A stretch of DNA of 64,000 bases from Micromonospora haikouensis (GTDB lineage Bacteria; Actinomycetota; Actinomycetes; Mycobacteriales; Micromonosporaceae), in contig NZ_FMCW01000005.1 of NCBI RefSeq assembly GCF_900091595.1, positions 1-64,000 on the forward strand, read 5' to 3'. The notes below the pieces were generated by a model. It worked only from the letters and a program-made list of their open reading frames with translations, had not been told where the DNA came from and made no database searches. Shown here piece by piece: positions 8,018 through 19,351 of this stretch. A program made the position numbers and the translations under genes. How positions within the stretch are numbered: the stretch's first letter is position 1; the number at the start of each line of letters is the position of its first letter.

Positions 8018-9454
8018 TCAGATCTCCAGGGCCGGTTCCTCCGGTACGCTGCCCCGCTCGACCTCCACGCCGAGCGCCCGCAGGTCGGCGACGAAGTCCG
8101 GGTAGCCACGGTCGACGTGGTGCACGTGCGAGACCTCGGTGACCCCGTCCGCGCAGAGCCCGGCGATGATCAGCCCTGCGCCGGCCCGGATGTCCGTGGC
8201 CCGTACGGGTGCGCCGGAGAGCCGGTCCCGGCCCCGCACGACGGCGTGGTGCCCGTCGGTCTTGATGTCCGCGCCGAGCCGCATCATCTCGTTGGCGAAC
8301 ATGAACCGGCCGTCGAAGATGTTCTCGGTGATCAGGGATGCGCCGTCGCTCACCGCCGCGAGGCCGATCGCCATCGGCAGCAGGTCCGTGGCGAAGCCCG
8401 GGTAGGGCAGGGTGACCACGTCGACGGACGTGGGCCGGTCGGCCATCCGTACCCGGAAGGCGTCGCCCCGGGTCTCCACCAGGCCGCCCGCGCAGACCAG
8501 CTTGTCCAGCGCGACCTCCAGGAAGCCCGGGTCGATGCCGGTGACGGTGACGTCCCCCCGGGTCATCGCGGCGGCGAACGCCCAGGTCCCGGCGACGATC
8601 CGGTCCCCCACCGTGGCGTGCCGCACCGGCCGCAGCTCGGGCACCCCGTCGATGTGCAGGGTGGAGGTGCCCTCCCCCTCGATGCGCGCGCCCATCCGGA
8701 TCAGCATCGAGCAGATGTCGACGATCTCCGGCTCCCGGGCCGCGTTGTCGATCACCGTCGTGCCCTGGGCCAGCACGGCGGCCATCACCAGGTTCTCGGT
8801 GGCACCGACGCTGGGGAAGTCGAGGACGATGTCGGCGCCGTGCAGGCCGTCCGGGGCGGCGGCGATGACGAAGCCGTGCTCGCCGGAGATGTCCGCGCCC
8901 ATCCGGGTCAGCCCGGCGATGTGCATGTCCAGCCCCCGGGAGCCGATGGCGTCCCCGCCGGGGTGGGCCACCCTGACGTACCCCCGGCGGGCCAGCAGCG
9001 GGCCCAGCACGCAGATGGACGCGCGCAGCCGGCGGACCAGGTCGTAGTCGGCCTCCGCGCCGGGCCGCTCGGGCACGTCGATGGTGACCGACCGGGACCG
9101 GGCCACGCCGCCCCGGGCCACCATCGGGTCGACCGGCTCGTCGGCGTCGAAGCGGACGCCGCAGCCCAGCCGGCGCAGCACCTCGCCCATGATGGCGATG
9201 TCGGTGATGCGCGGGACGTTGGTGATCACGCTGCGACCGGGGGCGAGCAGCGCGGCGGCCATCAGCTTGAGGGCCGAGTTCTTCGCCCCGACCACGTGCA
9301 CCGTTCCGGCGAGGCGGGCGTCGCCGGCGACGCGGATGACGTCGACGTCGTTGACCGCCGGGTCGCCGGCGTCACCGGGGCCGAGCCCGGCGGGGCGCGC
9401 CGGGGCCGGTCGGGCGGGGATCGTCAGGTCCGGTATCCGTAGGCTGTGCGTCAT
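8018..9454 (-). CDS. murA: UDP-N-acetylglucosamine 1-carboxyvinyltransferase
   Basis: First committed step of peptidoglycan synthesis: transfer of enolpyruvate from PEP to UDP-GlcNAc in the cytosol. The EPSP-synthase-like fold is seen in [19 protein letters not shown] (with the conserved Lys-Asn pair), the repeated inverted alpha-beta units, [12 protein letters not shown] and the late [18 protein letters not shown]. In the catalytic loop the sequence reads [19 protein letters not shown], with Asp where many MurA enzymes have the fosfomycin-reactive Cys. The 478-residue protein has an N-terminal extension of about 40 Pro/Ala-rich residues from the ATG at 9454, which is preceded by GAGGTGG; the domain itself begins near VDVIRVAGD. 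Its start overlaps that of the divergent adenosyltransferase. Confidence 0.92.
   Translation of the reverse strand: MTHSLRIPDLTIPARPAPARPAGLGPGDAGDPAVNDVDVIRVAGDARLAGTVHVVGAKNSALKLMAAALLAPGRSVITNVPRITDIAIMGEVLRRLGCGVRFDADEPVDPMVARGGVARSRSVTIDVPERPGAEADYDLVRRLRASICVLGPLLARRGYVRVAHPGGDAIGSRGLDMHIAGLTRMGADISGEHGFVIAAAPDGLHGADIVLDFPSVGATENLVMAAVLAQGTTVIDNAAREPEIVDICSMLIRMGARIEGEGTSTLHIDGVPELRPVRHATVGDRIVAGTWAFAAAMTRGDVTVTGIDPGFLEVALDKLVCAGGLVETRGDAFRVRMADRPTSVDVVTLPYPGFATDLLPMAIGLAAVSDGASLITENIFDGRFMFANEMMRLGADIKTDGHHAVVRGRDRLSGAPVRATDIRAGAGLIIAGLCADGVTEVSHVHHVDRGYPDFVADLRALGVEVERGSVPEEPALEI
9440..9445 (+). promoter_or_regulatory. Leaderless -10 box of the adenosyltransferase gene
   Basis: TAGGCT ends 7 nt before the ATG at 9453, and no ribosome-binding sequence is present, so a leaderless transcript is likely. 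The box lies inside the first codons of murA on the opposite strand. Confidence 0.5.
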
Positions 9455-10025
9455 GGCCGTCCACCTCACGCGCATCTACACCAAGGCCGGCGACGCCGGC
9501 ATGACCAGGCTGAGCAACAACGAGCAGGTGCCGAAGACCGATCCGCGGATCGCCGCGTACGCGGACGTGGACGAGTGCAACGCCGCGATCGGCGTCGCGC
9601 TCGCCCTCGGCCAGCTCGACGACGAACTGCGGGCGGTGCTCGGGTCGATCCAGAACGACATGTTCGACGTGGGCGCCGACCTGTCCACGCCGGTGGAGCC
9701 GGACCCGAAGTATCCGCCGCTGCGGGTCACCGAGGAGTACGTGGAGCGCCTCGAAGGATGGTGCGACGAGTTCAACGCACGCCTGGGCAAGCTCGACTCC
9801 TTCATCCTCCCCGGCGGCACCGCGGGAGCGGCGCTGCTGCACGTGGCACGGACGATCGCCCGGCGGGCCGAGCGGGCGGCGTGGGCGCTGGTCGCACACG
9901 ACCCCGACCGGACCAGCACCCTCCCGGCAAAGTATCTCAACCGGCTCTCCGATCTGCTCTTCATCCTGTCAAGAACGGCGAATCCGGGGGGCGACGTGCT
10001 ATGGGTCCCGGGCGGCCAACGCTGA
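9453..10025 (+). CDS. Cob(I)alamin adenosyltransferase, PduO type
   Basis: Makes adenosylcobalamin from cob(I)alamin and ATP. The 190-residue protein has the PduO N-terminal ATP site [17 protein letters not shown] (residues 4-20), then [49 protein letters not shown] (the conserved Arg-rich helix) and the C-terminal [17 protein letters not shown]. The ATG is leaderless and shares bases with the murA start on the other strand (CATG). The murA/adenosyltransferase neighbourhood matches mycobacteria. In this window the adenosylcobalamin user is MeaA. The VOC gene overlaps its 3' end by 25 nt. Confidence 0.92.
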   Translation: MAVHLTRIYTKAGDAGMTRLSNNEQVPKTDPRIAAYADVDECNAAIGVALALGQLDDELRAVLGSIQNDMFDVGADLSTPVEPDPKYPPLRVTEEYVERLEGWCDEFNARLGKLDSFILPGGTAGAALLHVARTIARRAERAAWALVAHDPDRTSTLPAKYLNRLSDLLFILSRTANPGGDVLWVPGGQR

Positions 10026-10429
10026 CCGTCCCCGTCGGCACCCTGCACCACGTCGAGGTCTGGGTGCCGGAGCTGGCCGAGGCGGTGCGCTGCTGGGGCT
10101 GGCTGCTGGGCGAGCTGGGCTGGCAGCCGTTCCAGGACTGGCCCGCCGGCCGGTCCTGGCGGCTCGGCCCGACGTATGTCGTGGTGGAGGAGTCCCCGGC
10201 AATGACCGGACGAAACCACGATCGGCTCGCCCCCGGCCTGAACCACCTGGCATTCCACGCGGGCCAGCCAGCCGACGTGGATCGGCTGGTCGCGGCAGCA
10301 CCGGCCCACGGCTGGTCCCTGCTCTTCGCGGACCGCCATCCCCACGCCGGCGGCGCGGACACCTACGCGGCCTACCTCACCAACACCCAGGGGTACGAGG
10401 TCGAGCTGATCGCCTCAACCAAAGACTGA
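10001..10429 (+). CDS. VOC-superfamily (glyoxalase/dioxygenase-like) protein
   Basis: Protein of 142 residues with two beta-alpha-beta-beta-beta modules: TLHHVEVWVPELAEAVRCWGWLLGEL at the start, and GLNHLAFHAGQPADVDRLV followed by DTYAAYLTNTQGYEVELIA in the second half. The metal-ligand positions His (HHVEVW), His (NHLAFH) and Glu (YEVELI) are present. Substrate unknown. The ATG at 10001 overlaps the end of the adenosyltransferase gene, so the two are probably co-translated. I do not call it methylmalonyl-CoA epimerase, because that enzyme's family-specific residues are not recognisable. Confidence 0.75.
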   Translation: MGPGRPTLTVPVGTLHHVEVWVPELAEAVRCWGWLLGELGWQPFQDWPAGRSWRLGPTYVVVEESPAMTGRNHDRLAPGLNHLAFHAGQPADVDRLVAAAPAHGWSLLFADRHPHAGGADTYAAYLTNTQGYEVELIASTKD

Positions 10430-10439
10430 CGAAGGGCAG

Positions 10440-10475
10440 AAGCCCCGACGACGTGCCCGGCCTCGTGAGGGGTTT
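10440..10475. terminator. Candidate bidirectional terminator
   Basis: Stem AAGCCCC/GGGGTTT with a nested ACGA/TCGT pair in the loop, between the convergent VOC and DUF2550 genes. The TTT end on the plus strand favours termination of the VOC transcript. Confidence 0.4.
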
Positions 10476-10494
10476 CCGGGGAGAGCAGGACGCG

Positions 10495-10950
10495 TCAGGC
10501 GGCGGGCCAGTCCTGGGGGGCCAGACGCGGCGAGGCCGCCCCGGGCGGGGCGGCCTCTAGCCAGGACAGGAAGCCCGTGACGGTGGAGCGGGCCATGGCG
10601 ATCTCCACCGGCACGTGGCGACTGGCACAGCGCAGGATCACCCAGTCGGCGGGCATGGAGAGGCGTTCCTGCCCCTCGGGCAGCCGGCGGCGTTCCACGA
10701 CCAGCGTCTTGCGGGAAAGCACCCGCTTGGGGCGCAGGGCGAAGCTGAACATCCGGTACCACCGGAGTTCGTCACCGGCGAACCGGCCGAAACCGGGCGA
10801 CCAGCCCCGCCCGTCGAGCACGGTGGTCACCCGGACGCTGAGCCGGATGATCCCGCCGCTGCGGGTGACCAGCGCGCGCCGGAGGAAGAGGACGAACAGG
10901 GCCACGAGCACCGCGGCGACGCCGATTCCGATCCCTTCCACGATCTCCAT
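10495..10950 (-). CDS. DUF2550 membrane-anchored protein
   Basis: 151 residues: one N-terminal transmembrane helix (IGIGVAAVLVALFVLFLRRAL, residues 7-27) followed by a small cytosolic domain with WSPGFGRFAGDELRWYR and a string of basic residues. This protein follows atpC in many actinobacteria, including mycobacteria, and is annotated only as DUF2550; its role is not established. It starts 12 nt after the atpC stop, so it is co-transcribed with atpC. Confidence 0.85.
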   Translation of the reverse strand: MEIVEGIGIGVAAVLVALFVLFLRRALVTRSGGIIRLSVRVTTVLDGRGWSPGFGRFAGDELRWYRMFSFALRPKRVLSRKTLVVERRRLPEGQERLSMPADWVILRCASRHVPVEIAMARSTVTGFLSWLEAAPPGAASPRLAPQDWPAA

Positions 10951-10962
10951 CGGCGGGACGGC

Positions 10963-11247
10963 TCAGCGGCTCTGCGCGGCGGAAACCGGAGTGGCGCTCT
11001 CGGCCAGTACGGTGACGCCCTCGCGGCTCACCGAGAGGAAGCCACCGGCCACCTCGTACGAGACCTGCTCGCCGCCGGGAAGCTTGATGCGGACCTGGCC
11101 GGGCTCGGCGAGCTGCCCCAGCAGGGGCGCGTGCCCCGGCAGCACACCCAGCTCACCCTCGGTCGTGCGGGCGACGACCATCTCGGCCTCGCCGGACCAG
11201 ACCTTCTCCTCGACGGCTACGAGCTCGACGTGAAGCTGCTGTGCCAC
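10963..11247 (-). CDS. atpC: ATP synthase F1 epsilon subunit
   Basis: Central-stalk subunit that couples gamma rotation and limits ATP hydrolysis. The 94-residue protein contains only the N-terminal beta-sandwich ([53 protein letters not shown]) and lacks the long C-terminal helical hairpin, as is usual in actinobacteria; it is not truncated. The GTG start has AAGGAG 6 nt upstream. The gene is separated from atpD by lcp, two terminators and its own candidate promoter, which is unusual. Confidence 0.93.
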   Translation of the reverse strand: MAQQLHVELVAVEEKVWSGEAEMVVARTTEGELGVLPGHAPLLGQLAEPGQVRIKLPGGEQVSYEVAGGFLSVSREGVTVLAESATPVSAAQSR

Positions 11248-11280
11248 GCTGTCTCCTTGCTGCGGCGGCGGATTGCCGAA

Positions 11281-11310
11281 AGTCTAGTCGCGCCCGTCGC
11301 GGGCCCCCAA
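11281..11310 (-). promoter_or_regulatory. Candidate promoter for atpC
   Basis: On the minus strand TTGGGG (11310-11305) and TAGACT (11286-11281) are 18 bp apart, just downstream of the lcp terminator. The start site would fall near 11274, giving a leader of about 27 nt that includes the AAGGAG of atpC. Confidence 0.5.
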
Positions 11311-11339
11311 CGCGGGTGGCGTAAGCTGCGCCACCCGCG
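11311..11339 (-). terminator. Terminator after lcp
   Basis: Perfect 11-bp stem CGCGGGTGGCG/CGCCACCCGCG with loop TAAGCTG, 32 nt past the lcp stop on the minus strand and immediately before the candidate atpC promoter. Confidence 0.7.
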
Positions 11340-11371
11340 CCTGAGGAGCGTTCCGTTCGGCCCGGGAAACG

Positions 11372-12511
11372 CTACTTCGTCTTGTTCCGGAAGTCCGGAT
11401 GCTCCAGCAGGAAGGCGTCGAGCTGTTCCTTCTTCAGGGCGGTGAAGAAGTCCTCGGCCTCGGGCCGCAGCCGCTCCCCCCGGTACGCCGACCCGGTGCC
11501 GATGTTCTCCCCCGGCAACTTGATCAGCTCGACGTTGTTCGAGCGGATGCCCTTGAGGGCGATCGCGAAGTCGACCACGCTGCTGCCCCGGCCGTTGAAG
11601 ATCAGCGACTGCCCGGCGGCCCGGATCACCCGGTCCAGCTTGATCGGGTTGGTCACCACGTCGGCGCTGAACGCCTGGTCGACCATCGCCTTGATGAACT
11701 GCTGCTGGTGCCGCTGCCGGCCGTAGTCGGCGTCCGGGACGCCGTTCTTCGGGTACCGCTGCCGGACGTAGTCCAGCGCCTGCCAGCCGCTGAGGTGCTG
11801 GTTGCCCTTCTTGTAGACCGCCTGCGGGCCGATGTAGCCCTCGCCGTACGGGTTGCCCTTGCGGTGCACCCCGCTCGGCTCGCGGTGCTCGGAGCGCACC
11901 TCGCGCTCGATGTACATGTCGACGCCGCCCATCGCGTCGACGATCTTCTGGAAGCCGGTGAAGTTGATGATCGCGCCCGCGTCGAAGCGGTCGATCCCGG
12001 TGACCTGCTGCACGGTCTTGGCCAGCAGCTCGAAGCCCCGGGCCGCGTCGGGATTCTGCCCCGGCACCCGGCTGCCGTACGACATGGCGGCGTTGAGCTT
12101 GTCGGTGCCGCCGTTGAAGTCCGCCTTGCTGAACCTCGGGATCTCGACCCGCAGGTCCCGGGGCAGGGAGAAGAGGTACGCCCGGTCCAGCTCGGCCGGG
12201 ATGTGCAGCACCATGATCGAGTCGGCCAGCGGCGGGGTCTTCACGTCGCGCGGGTCGATGCCGACCAGCAGGATGTTGAGCGGGCCCTTGATGTCGCTCT
12301 TGCGCTCCTGGGCGCCGGCGGCCTGGTCGCCGAACAGGTCGCCCTTGCCCACCGCGCCCTCGTAGCGGGCCATCAGCGCCTCGTAGCCGACCAGCACCGC
12401 GCCGCTGAGCAGCATGAGCACCGACCCGAAGACGGTGCACACCCGGGCCCAGCGGGGGACCCGCGACCACGCCGACGGTTTCTTCCTGCCGCCCTTGCCG
12501 GCCTTACCCAC
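11372..12511 (-). CDS. LytR-CpsA-Psr (LCP) family cell-wall glycopolymer ligase
   Basis: LCP enzymes attach teichoic-acid-like or other glycopolymers to peptidoglycan outside the membrane, using polyprenyl-phosphate donors. The protein has a basic cytosolic start, one transmembrane helix (about residues 25-45) and the LCP domain: ILLVGIDPRD, ADSIMVLHI, the conserved SLPRDLRVEIP, INFTGFQKIVDAMGGVDM, and DYVRQRYPKNGVPDADYGRQRHQQQFI with the lipid-phosphate-binding Arg residues. The GTG at 12511 is preferred over an ATG two codons earlier, because GGAG is then 6 nt upstream. It is flanked by terminators and sits between atpD and atpC, so it behaves as an independent unit inside the ATP synthase region. 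Confidence 0.88.
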   Translation of the reverse strand: MGKAGKGGRKKPSAWSRVPRWARVCTVFGSVLMLLSGAVLVGYEALMARYEGAVGKGDLFGDQAAGAQERKSDIKGPLNILLVGIDPRDVKTPPLADSIMVLHIPAELDRAYLFSLPRDLRVEIPRFSKADFNGGTDKLNAAMSYGSRVPGQNPDAARGFELLAKTVQQVTGIDRFDAGAIINFTGFQKIVDAMGGVDMYIEREVRSEHREPSGVHRKGNPYGEGYIGPQAVYKKGNQHLSGWQALDYVRQRYPKNGVPDADYGRQRHQQQFIKAMVDQAFSADVVTNPIKLDRVIRAAGQSLIFNGRGSSVVDFAIALKGIRSNNVELIKLPGENIGTGSAYRGERLRPEAEDFFTALKKEQLDAFLLEHPDFRNKTK

Positions 12512-12657
12512 GAGCATCTCCGTTCGTCACGCCCACGACTTGGAGACGGGCGTACGCAGCCGAAAAGTTGCAACGATGTTCACTCGTCCGGGGGACGGCG
12601 TGAATCGACGGTACCTCGCGTTCGACGGAGCCGCCGATCAGCAACCGGACAGCGGAG

Positions 12658-12663
12658 ATCATA
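12658..12663 (-). promoter_or_regulatory. Possible -10 box for lcp
   Basis: TATGAT on the minus strand lies just past the atpD terminator, about 140 nt before the lcp start. No clear -35 box is visible, so this is tentative. Confidence 0.3.
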
Positions 12664-12678
12664 GGGCCTGCAGATGAA

Positions 12679-12714
12679 CGAGGGCCGCCCCGGATGTTTC
12701 CGGGACGGCCCTCG
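12679..12714 (-). terminator. Strong terminator after atpD
   Basis: A 16-bp stem with one mismatch, with arms CGAGGGCCGCCCCGGA and TCCGGGACGGCCCTCG and loop TGTT, 17 nt after the atpD stop. It should end the main ATP synthase transcript before lcp and atpC. Confidence 0.8.
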
Positions 12715-12730
12715 ACAGTGTGACGTGCGT

Positions 12731-15096
<2,366 letters not shown>

Positions 15097-15105
15097 GAGT
15101 CAGCC

Positions 15106-16746
15106 CTACTGCTTCTCGGCGTTGTCGCGGTAGCGGGTCACCGTCTCGCGGTTCTCGTCGCCCTCCAGCGGGGCGGCGGGGGCCTCGTTGATCCGGGGCT
15201 CGTCCTCCTTGCCCAGGAACGTCTGCTTGAAGCTCGCGATGGCCTGGTCGAGGGAGGAGATCACCTCGTCGTCCCACTTGTTGTCGGCGATCGCCGCGAG
15301 GGTGCCCTCGTGCTTGTGCCGCAGGTACTGGAGGAACTCGGCCTCGAACCGGCGGATCTCGCCGACGGGGATGTCGTCGAGCTTGCCCTCGGTGCCGGCC
15401 CAGACGGAAACGGTCTGCTCCTGCACCGGGAACGGCGAGTAGTTCGGCTGCTTGAGCAGCTCGACCAGGCGGGAGCCGCGCTCCAGCTGGGCCCGGGAGG
15501 CCTTGTCCAGGTCGGAGGCGAAGGCGGCGAACGCCTCCAGCTCGCGGAACTGGGCCAGGTTGAGCCGGAGCGAGCCGGCGACCTTCTTCATCGGCTTCAT
15601 CTGGGCGGCGCCGCCGACCCGGGAGACCGAGGTGCCGACGTTGATGGCCGGCCGGACGCCCTGGTTGAACAGGTCCGTCTCCAGGAAGATCTGGCCGTCG
15701 GTGATGGAGATGACGTTGGTCGGGATGAAGGCCGAGATGTCGTTGGCCTTCGTCTCGATGATCGGCAGGCCGGTCATCGAGCCGCCGCCCAGCTCGTCGG
15801 AAAGCTTCGCGCAGCGCTCCAGCAGGCGGGAGTGCAGGTAGAAGACGTCACCCGGGTACGCCTCGCGGCCCGGCGGGCGGCGCAGCAGCAGCGACACGGC
15901 CCGGTACGCCTCGGCCTGCTTGCTCAGGTCGTCGAAGACGATGAGGACGTGCTTGCCGCCGTACATCCAGTGCTGACCGATGGACGAGCCGGTGTAGGGC
16001 GCCAGGTACTTGAAGCCGGCCGGGTCGGACGCCGGCGAGGCCACGATGGTGGTGTACTCCATCGCGCCCGCCTCCTCCAGGATGCCCTTGATCGAGGCGA
16101 TCGTGGAGGCCTTCTGGCCGATGGCGACGTAGATGCAGCGGACCTGCTTCTTCGGGTCGCCGGAGCGCCAGTTGTCCCGCTGGTTGAGGATGGTGTCCAG
16201 CGCGACCGTGGTCTTGCCGGTCTTGCGGTCGCCGATGATCAGCTGCCGCTGGCCCCGGCCGACCGGGGTCATGGCGTCGATCGCCTTGATACCGGTCTGC
16301 AGCGGCTCGTCGACGGACTGCCGGGACATCACGTTCGGGGCCTGGAGCTCCAGCTCGCGGAAGCCCTCGTTGGCGATGTCGCCGAGGCCGTCGATCGGCT
16401 GGCCGAGCGGGTTGACCACGCGGCCGAGGAAGGCGTCGCCGACCGGCACCGAGAGCACCCGACCGGTGCGCTTGACGCGCTGGCCCTCTTCGAGCTTGGC
16501 GGAGTCACCGAGAACGACGACGCCGATCTCCCGGACGTCGAGGTTCAGCGCCAGGCCGAGCGTGCCGTCCTCGAACTCCAGGAGCTCGTTGGTCATGGTC
16601 GAGGGCAGGCCCTCGACGTGGGCGATGCCGTCGCCGGTGTCGGCGACGGTGCCGACCTCCTCGCGGGAGACGTCGGGCGAGTAGGAGGAGACGTAGCGCT
16701 CCAGGGCGCCGCGGATCTCCTCCGTCGAGATGGTCAGCTCGGCCAT
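15106..16746 (-). CDS. atpA: ATP synthase F1 alpha subunit
   Basis: Non-catalytic nucleotide-binding subunit. The 546-residue chain has the P-loop GDRKTGKT, the Walker B strand [16 protein letters not shown], the conserved [23 protein letters not shown] and [10 protein letters not shown]. The C-terminus is extended by about 35 charged residues ([20 protein letters not shown] onward), a feature of actinobacterial alpha subunits. It follows atpH after a 104-nt gap. Confidence 0.97.
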   Translation of the reverse strand: MAELTISTEEIRGALERYVSSYSPDVSREEVGTVADTGDGIAHVEGLPSTMTNELLEFEDGTLGLALNLDVREIGVVVLGDSAKLEEGQRVKRTGRVLSVPVGDAFLGRVVNPLGQPIDGLGDIANEGFRELELQAPNVMSRQSVDEPLQTGIKAIDAMTPVGRGQRQLIIGDRKTGKTTVALDTILNQRDNWRSGDPKKQVRCIYVAIGQKASTIASIKGILEEAGAMEYTTIVASPASDPAGFKYLAPYTGSSIGQHWMYGGKHVLIVFDDLSKQAEAYRAVSLLLRRPPGREAYPGDVFYLHSRLLERCAKLSDELGGGSMTGLPIIETKANDISAFIPTNVISITDGQIFLETDLFNQGVRPAINVGTSVSRVGGAAQMKPMKKVAGSLRLNLAQFRELEAFAAFASDLDKASRAQLERGSRLVELLKQPNYSPFPVQEQTVSVWAGTEGKLDDIPVGEIRRFEAEFLQYLRHKHEGTLAAIADNKWDDEVISSLDQAIASFKQTFLGKEDEPRINEAPAAPLEGDENRETVTRYRDNAEKQ

Positions 16747-16850
16747 CCTCTGCTTCCTTAAGTATCAGGGGCCCGGGGATACCTAGTACCGACCGGTCCG
16801 AATGGCGTCTGTCAATCCAGGCGTTTCGCGGTGCGCCAGCGGGATGCCGG

Positions 16851-17672
16851 TCAGCGCGTCACGAGCGCGTTGCGGGTCTCGTTGAGGCGGCGCAGGACGG
16901 TGCCGTCGTACAGGTCGGACCCGACCCGGACGCTGACGCCGCCGAGGACCGAGGGGTCGACCGTCTGCTTGACGGAGACCTCCCGACCGTACATCGCGGA
17001 GAGGCGGGCACCGAGCCGGCGCTCGTCCTCGTCGCTCAACGGGGCCGCCACGGTCACGTACGCGACCTGCCGGTCCCGCCGGTCGGCGGTCAGCTCGACC
17101 AGCCGGGTCAGCGAGCCGGTGAAGGAGCGCCCACCGAACCCGTTCAGCGCCACCTCGACGAGGCGGACGGTGACCGGGCGGGCCTTGCCGGCGAGCAGCT
17201 CGCGGGCCAGCTCGGCCCGCCGCTCGGCCGGGCCGACCGGGTCGGACAGCGCCGCCGACAGCGCGGGCTGGCCGGCGACCACCTGGCCGAAGCGGAACAG
17301 CTCGTCCTCGACCTCGCCCAGGTCACCGGCGGCGTCGGCGCTGGCCAGCAGCGCCTCCACGCCGAGACGCTCGGCACCGTCGAGCAGCTCCGACGGCGCC
17401 GACCACCGGCCGGAGACCAGCCCGGTGAGCAGGTCGAGCGCGTCCGCGCCGACCTTGCCCCGGAGCATGTCCCCCAGCAGCCCGGCGCGGTCCGCGCCCG
17501 GCCGGGCCGGGTCGGACAGCGCCCGGCGCAGCCGCGGCTCGCGCCGCAGCAGGCCGGCGACGGCGAGCAGGTCGTCGGCGGTGGCGGCCACCGCCGACGG
17601 CTCCGCACCCCGCGCGTACGCCGCCAGGCGCTCGGTCGCGGCCTGGTACGACTCCCGGCTGGCGGCCTGCAT
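16851..17672 (-). CDS. atpH: ATP synthase F1 delta subunit (OSCP)
   Basis: Peripheral-stalk subunit holding the F1 head to subunit b. At 273 residues it is longer than the 180-residue enterobacterial delta because of an N-terminal domain of about 95 residues, as in other actinobacteria. The C-terminal OSCP part includes VAAPLSDEDERRLGARLSAMYGREVSVKQTVDPSVLGGVSVRVG. The ATG shares one base with the atpF stop (TGATG), so translation is coupled. Confidence 0.93.
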   Translation of the reverse strand: MQAASRESYQAATERLAAYARGAEPSAVAATADDLLAVAGLLRREPRLRRALSDPARPGADRAGLLGDMLRGKVGADALDLLTGLVSGRWSAPSELLDGAERLGVEALLASADAAGDLGEVEDELFRFGQVVAGQPALSAALSDPVGPAERRAELARELLAGKARPVTVRLVEVALNGFGGRSFTGSLTRLVELTADRRDRQVAYVTVAAPLSDEDERRLGARLSAMYGREVSVKQTVDPSVLGGVSVRVGSDLYDGTVLRRLNETRNALVTR

Positions 17673-18229
17673 CAGCGGGCCCCCGCGCTCTCGAGGTCGC
17701 TGAGGAAGCGGTCGACGGTGCCCTTGCGGCGGGCCTCGTCGGCCAGCGACTCACCGACGATCTTGCTGGCCAGGTCGACCGCGATCGTGCCGACCTCCGT
17801 GCGCAGCTCGCGCACGATGGTGGCCCGCTCGGCGGCGAGCTGCTCCTTGCCGGCGGCGATGATGCGGTCGGACTCCTCCCGCGCCTTGGCGAGGATGTCC
17901 TGCCGGATGCCCTCCGCGTCGGCCCGGGCGTCGTCCCGGATCTTCGCGGCGTCGGTGCGCGCCTCGGCGAGCTGCGCACGGTATTGCTCAAGGAGCTGGT
18001 TGGCCTCGGCCTGGGCGGCCTCGGCGCGCTTGATGCCACCCTCGATCGCGTCGACCCGGGCCTGGAACGTCTGCTCCATGCGCGGGAAGACGAACTTCAT
18101 CAGCACGATGCAGAGCAGGATGAAGGCGATGCCACCGACCACGATCTCCTGCCAGATCGGGATGATCGGGTTGTGCGTCGACTCACCACCCTCTGCGGCG
18201 AGCAGGTACATGGGAGACCTCCCGGTCAA
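17672..18229 (-). CDS. atpF: ATP synthase Fo subunit b
   Basis: Peripheral stator stalk. The 185-residue protein has one N-terminal transmembrane helix (IWQEIVVGGIAFILLCIVLM, about residues 26-45) and then a long charged helix rich in Glu, Ala, Arg and Gln (QTFQARVDAIEGGIKRAEAA onward) that forms the parallel dimer. The mature N-terminus follows a short segment MTGRSPMYLLAAEGGESTHN. It lies 12 nt after atpE. Confidence 0.95.
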   Translation of the reverse strand: MTGRSPMYLLAAEGGESTHNPIIPIWQEIVVGGIAFILLCIVLMKFVFPRMEQTFQARVDAIEGGIKRAEAAQAEANQLLEQYRAQLAEARTDAAKIRDDARADAEGIRQDILAKAREESDRIIAAGKEQLAAERATIVRELRTEVGTIAVDLASKIVGESLADEARRKGTVDRFLSDLESAGAR

Positions 18230-18241
18230 AGGGGGGCGGGT

Positions 18242-18508
<267 letters not shown>

Positions 18509-18542
18509 TCACGCGGGACGACAACGGGTGGTGCGAGGTGGA

Positions 18543-19340
18543 TCAGTGCTCGTCGGCGAGCGCGCCCTGCACGTAGCTGGCGGTGAGCACCGTGAAGACG
18601 TATGCCTGCAGGCAGATGACCAGGAACTCGAGGAAGGTGAGCGCGATGGTCATCACCCAGGACAGCACCGAGACCGGAGCCAGCCAGGCGTTGGCGCTGA
18701 GCATCGCGAACCCGCCGAGCGTGAAGACCAGCAGGAGCATGTGGCCGGCGAACATGTTCGCGAAGAGACGGACGGCCAGCGAGAACGGCCGGACCAGGAA
18801 GGTCGAGAAGAACTCGATCGGGATCAGCAGCGGCAGGATGTACCACGGCGCCGGCGGGATCAGGGAGTTCTTGAAGTACTTCACGAAGCCGTGGTGCCGG
18901 ATGCCGACGTAGTTGAACAGCACGTAGCTGATCACGGCGAGGAAGGCCGGGAAGGCGATGTGCGAGTTCGGCGAGATCTGGAACAGCGGCACGATCGCGA
19001 AGAAGTTCGTCAGCAGGACGAAGCAGAACAGCGTCGTGAAGTACGGCGCGAACCGCACCCCCGCGTGCCCGATCATGTCGACGGCGATGTTGTTGCGCAC
19101 GAAGCCGTAGATGGACTCGGCGAGCCACTGCTTCTTCGTCGGCACCAGCTGTGGCTTCCGGTAGGTCGCCAGGAAGAAGATGATCAGGATGCCGACGGCG
19201 ACCCAGACCATGGCCGTGATCTTGGTGAACCAGTAGGAGTCGTGCGCACCCCAGGGCAGGATGCTGGGCAGGTAGAAGTCCTCCACGCTGGGTGGGAATG
19301 CCGCCTGGCCCGCTGCCAGGACGTTCGCCTGTCCGAACAC
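18543..19340 (-). CDS. atpB: ATP synthase Fo subunit a
   Basis: Membrane subunit that forms the proton half-channels against the c ring. In 265 residues there are five or six transmembrane helices; the essential Arg is in PFSLAVRLFANMFAGHMLLL, and the last helix holds LEFLVICLQAYVFTVLTASYV. The GTG at 19340 is chosen because AGGAAGGG is 5 nt upstream and the family length is reproduced; the open frame before it is Arg/His-rich noise. It lies 11 nt after the small AtpI/AtpZ-like gene. Confidence 0.95.
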   Translation of the reverse strand: MFGQANVLAAGQAAFPPSVEDFYLPSILPWGAHDSYWFTKITAMVWVAVGILIIFFLATYRKPQLVPTKKQWLAESIYGFVRNNIAVDMIGHAGVRFAPYFTTLFCFVLLTNFFAIVPLFQISPNSHIAFPAFLAVISYVLFNYVGIRHHGFVKYFKNSLIPPAPWYILPLLIPIEFFSTFLVRPFSLAVRLFANMFAGHMLLLVFTLGGFAMLSANAWLAPVSVLSWVMTIALTFLEFLVICLQAYVFTVLTASYVQGALADEH

Positions 19341-19351
19341 CGCGTCCCTTC

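Noticed and set aside
10001..10429. Methylmalonyl-CoA epimerase next to cobalamin genes
   Set aside because: Only general VOC features are visible; the fold is shared by many unrelated enzymes.
10963..11247. atpC as a truncated gene
   Set aside because: The missing C-terminal helices are normal for actinobacterial epsilon subunits; start, core and stop are intact.
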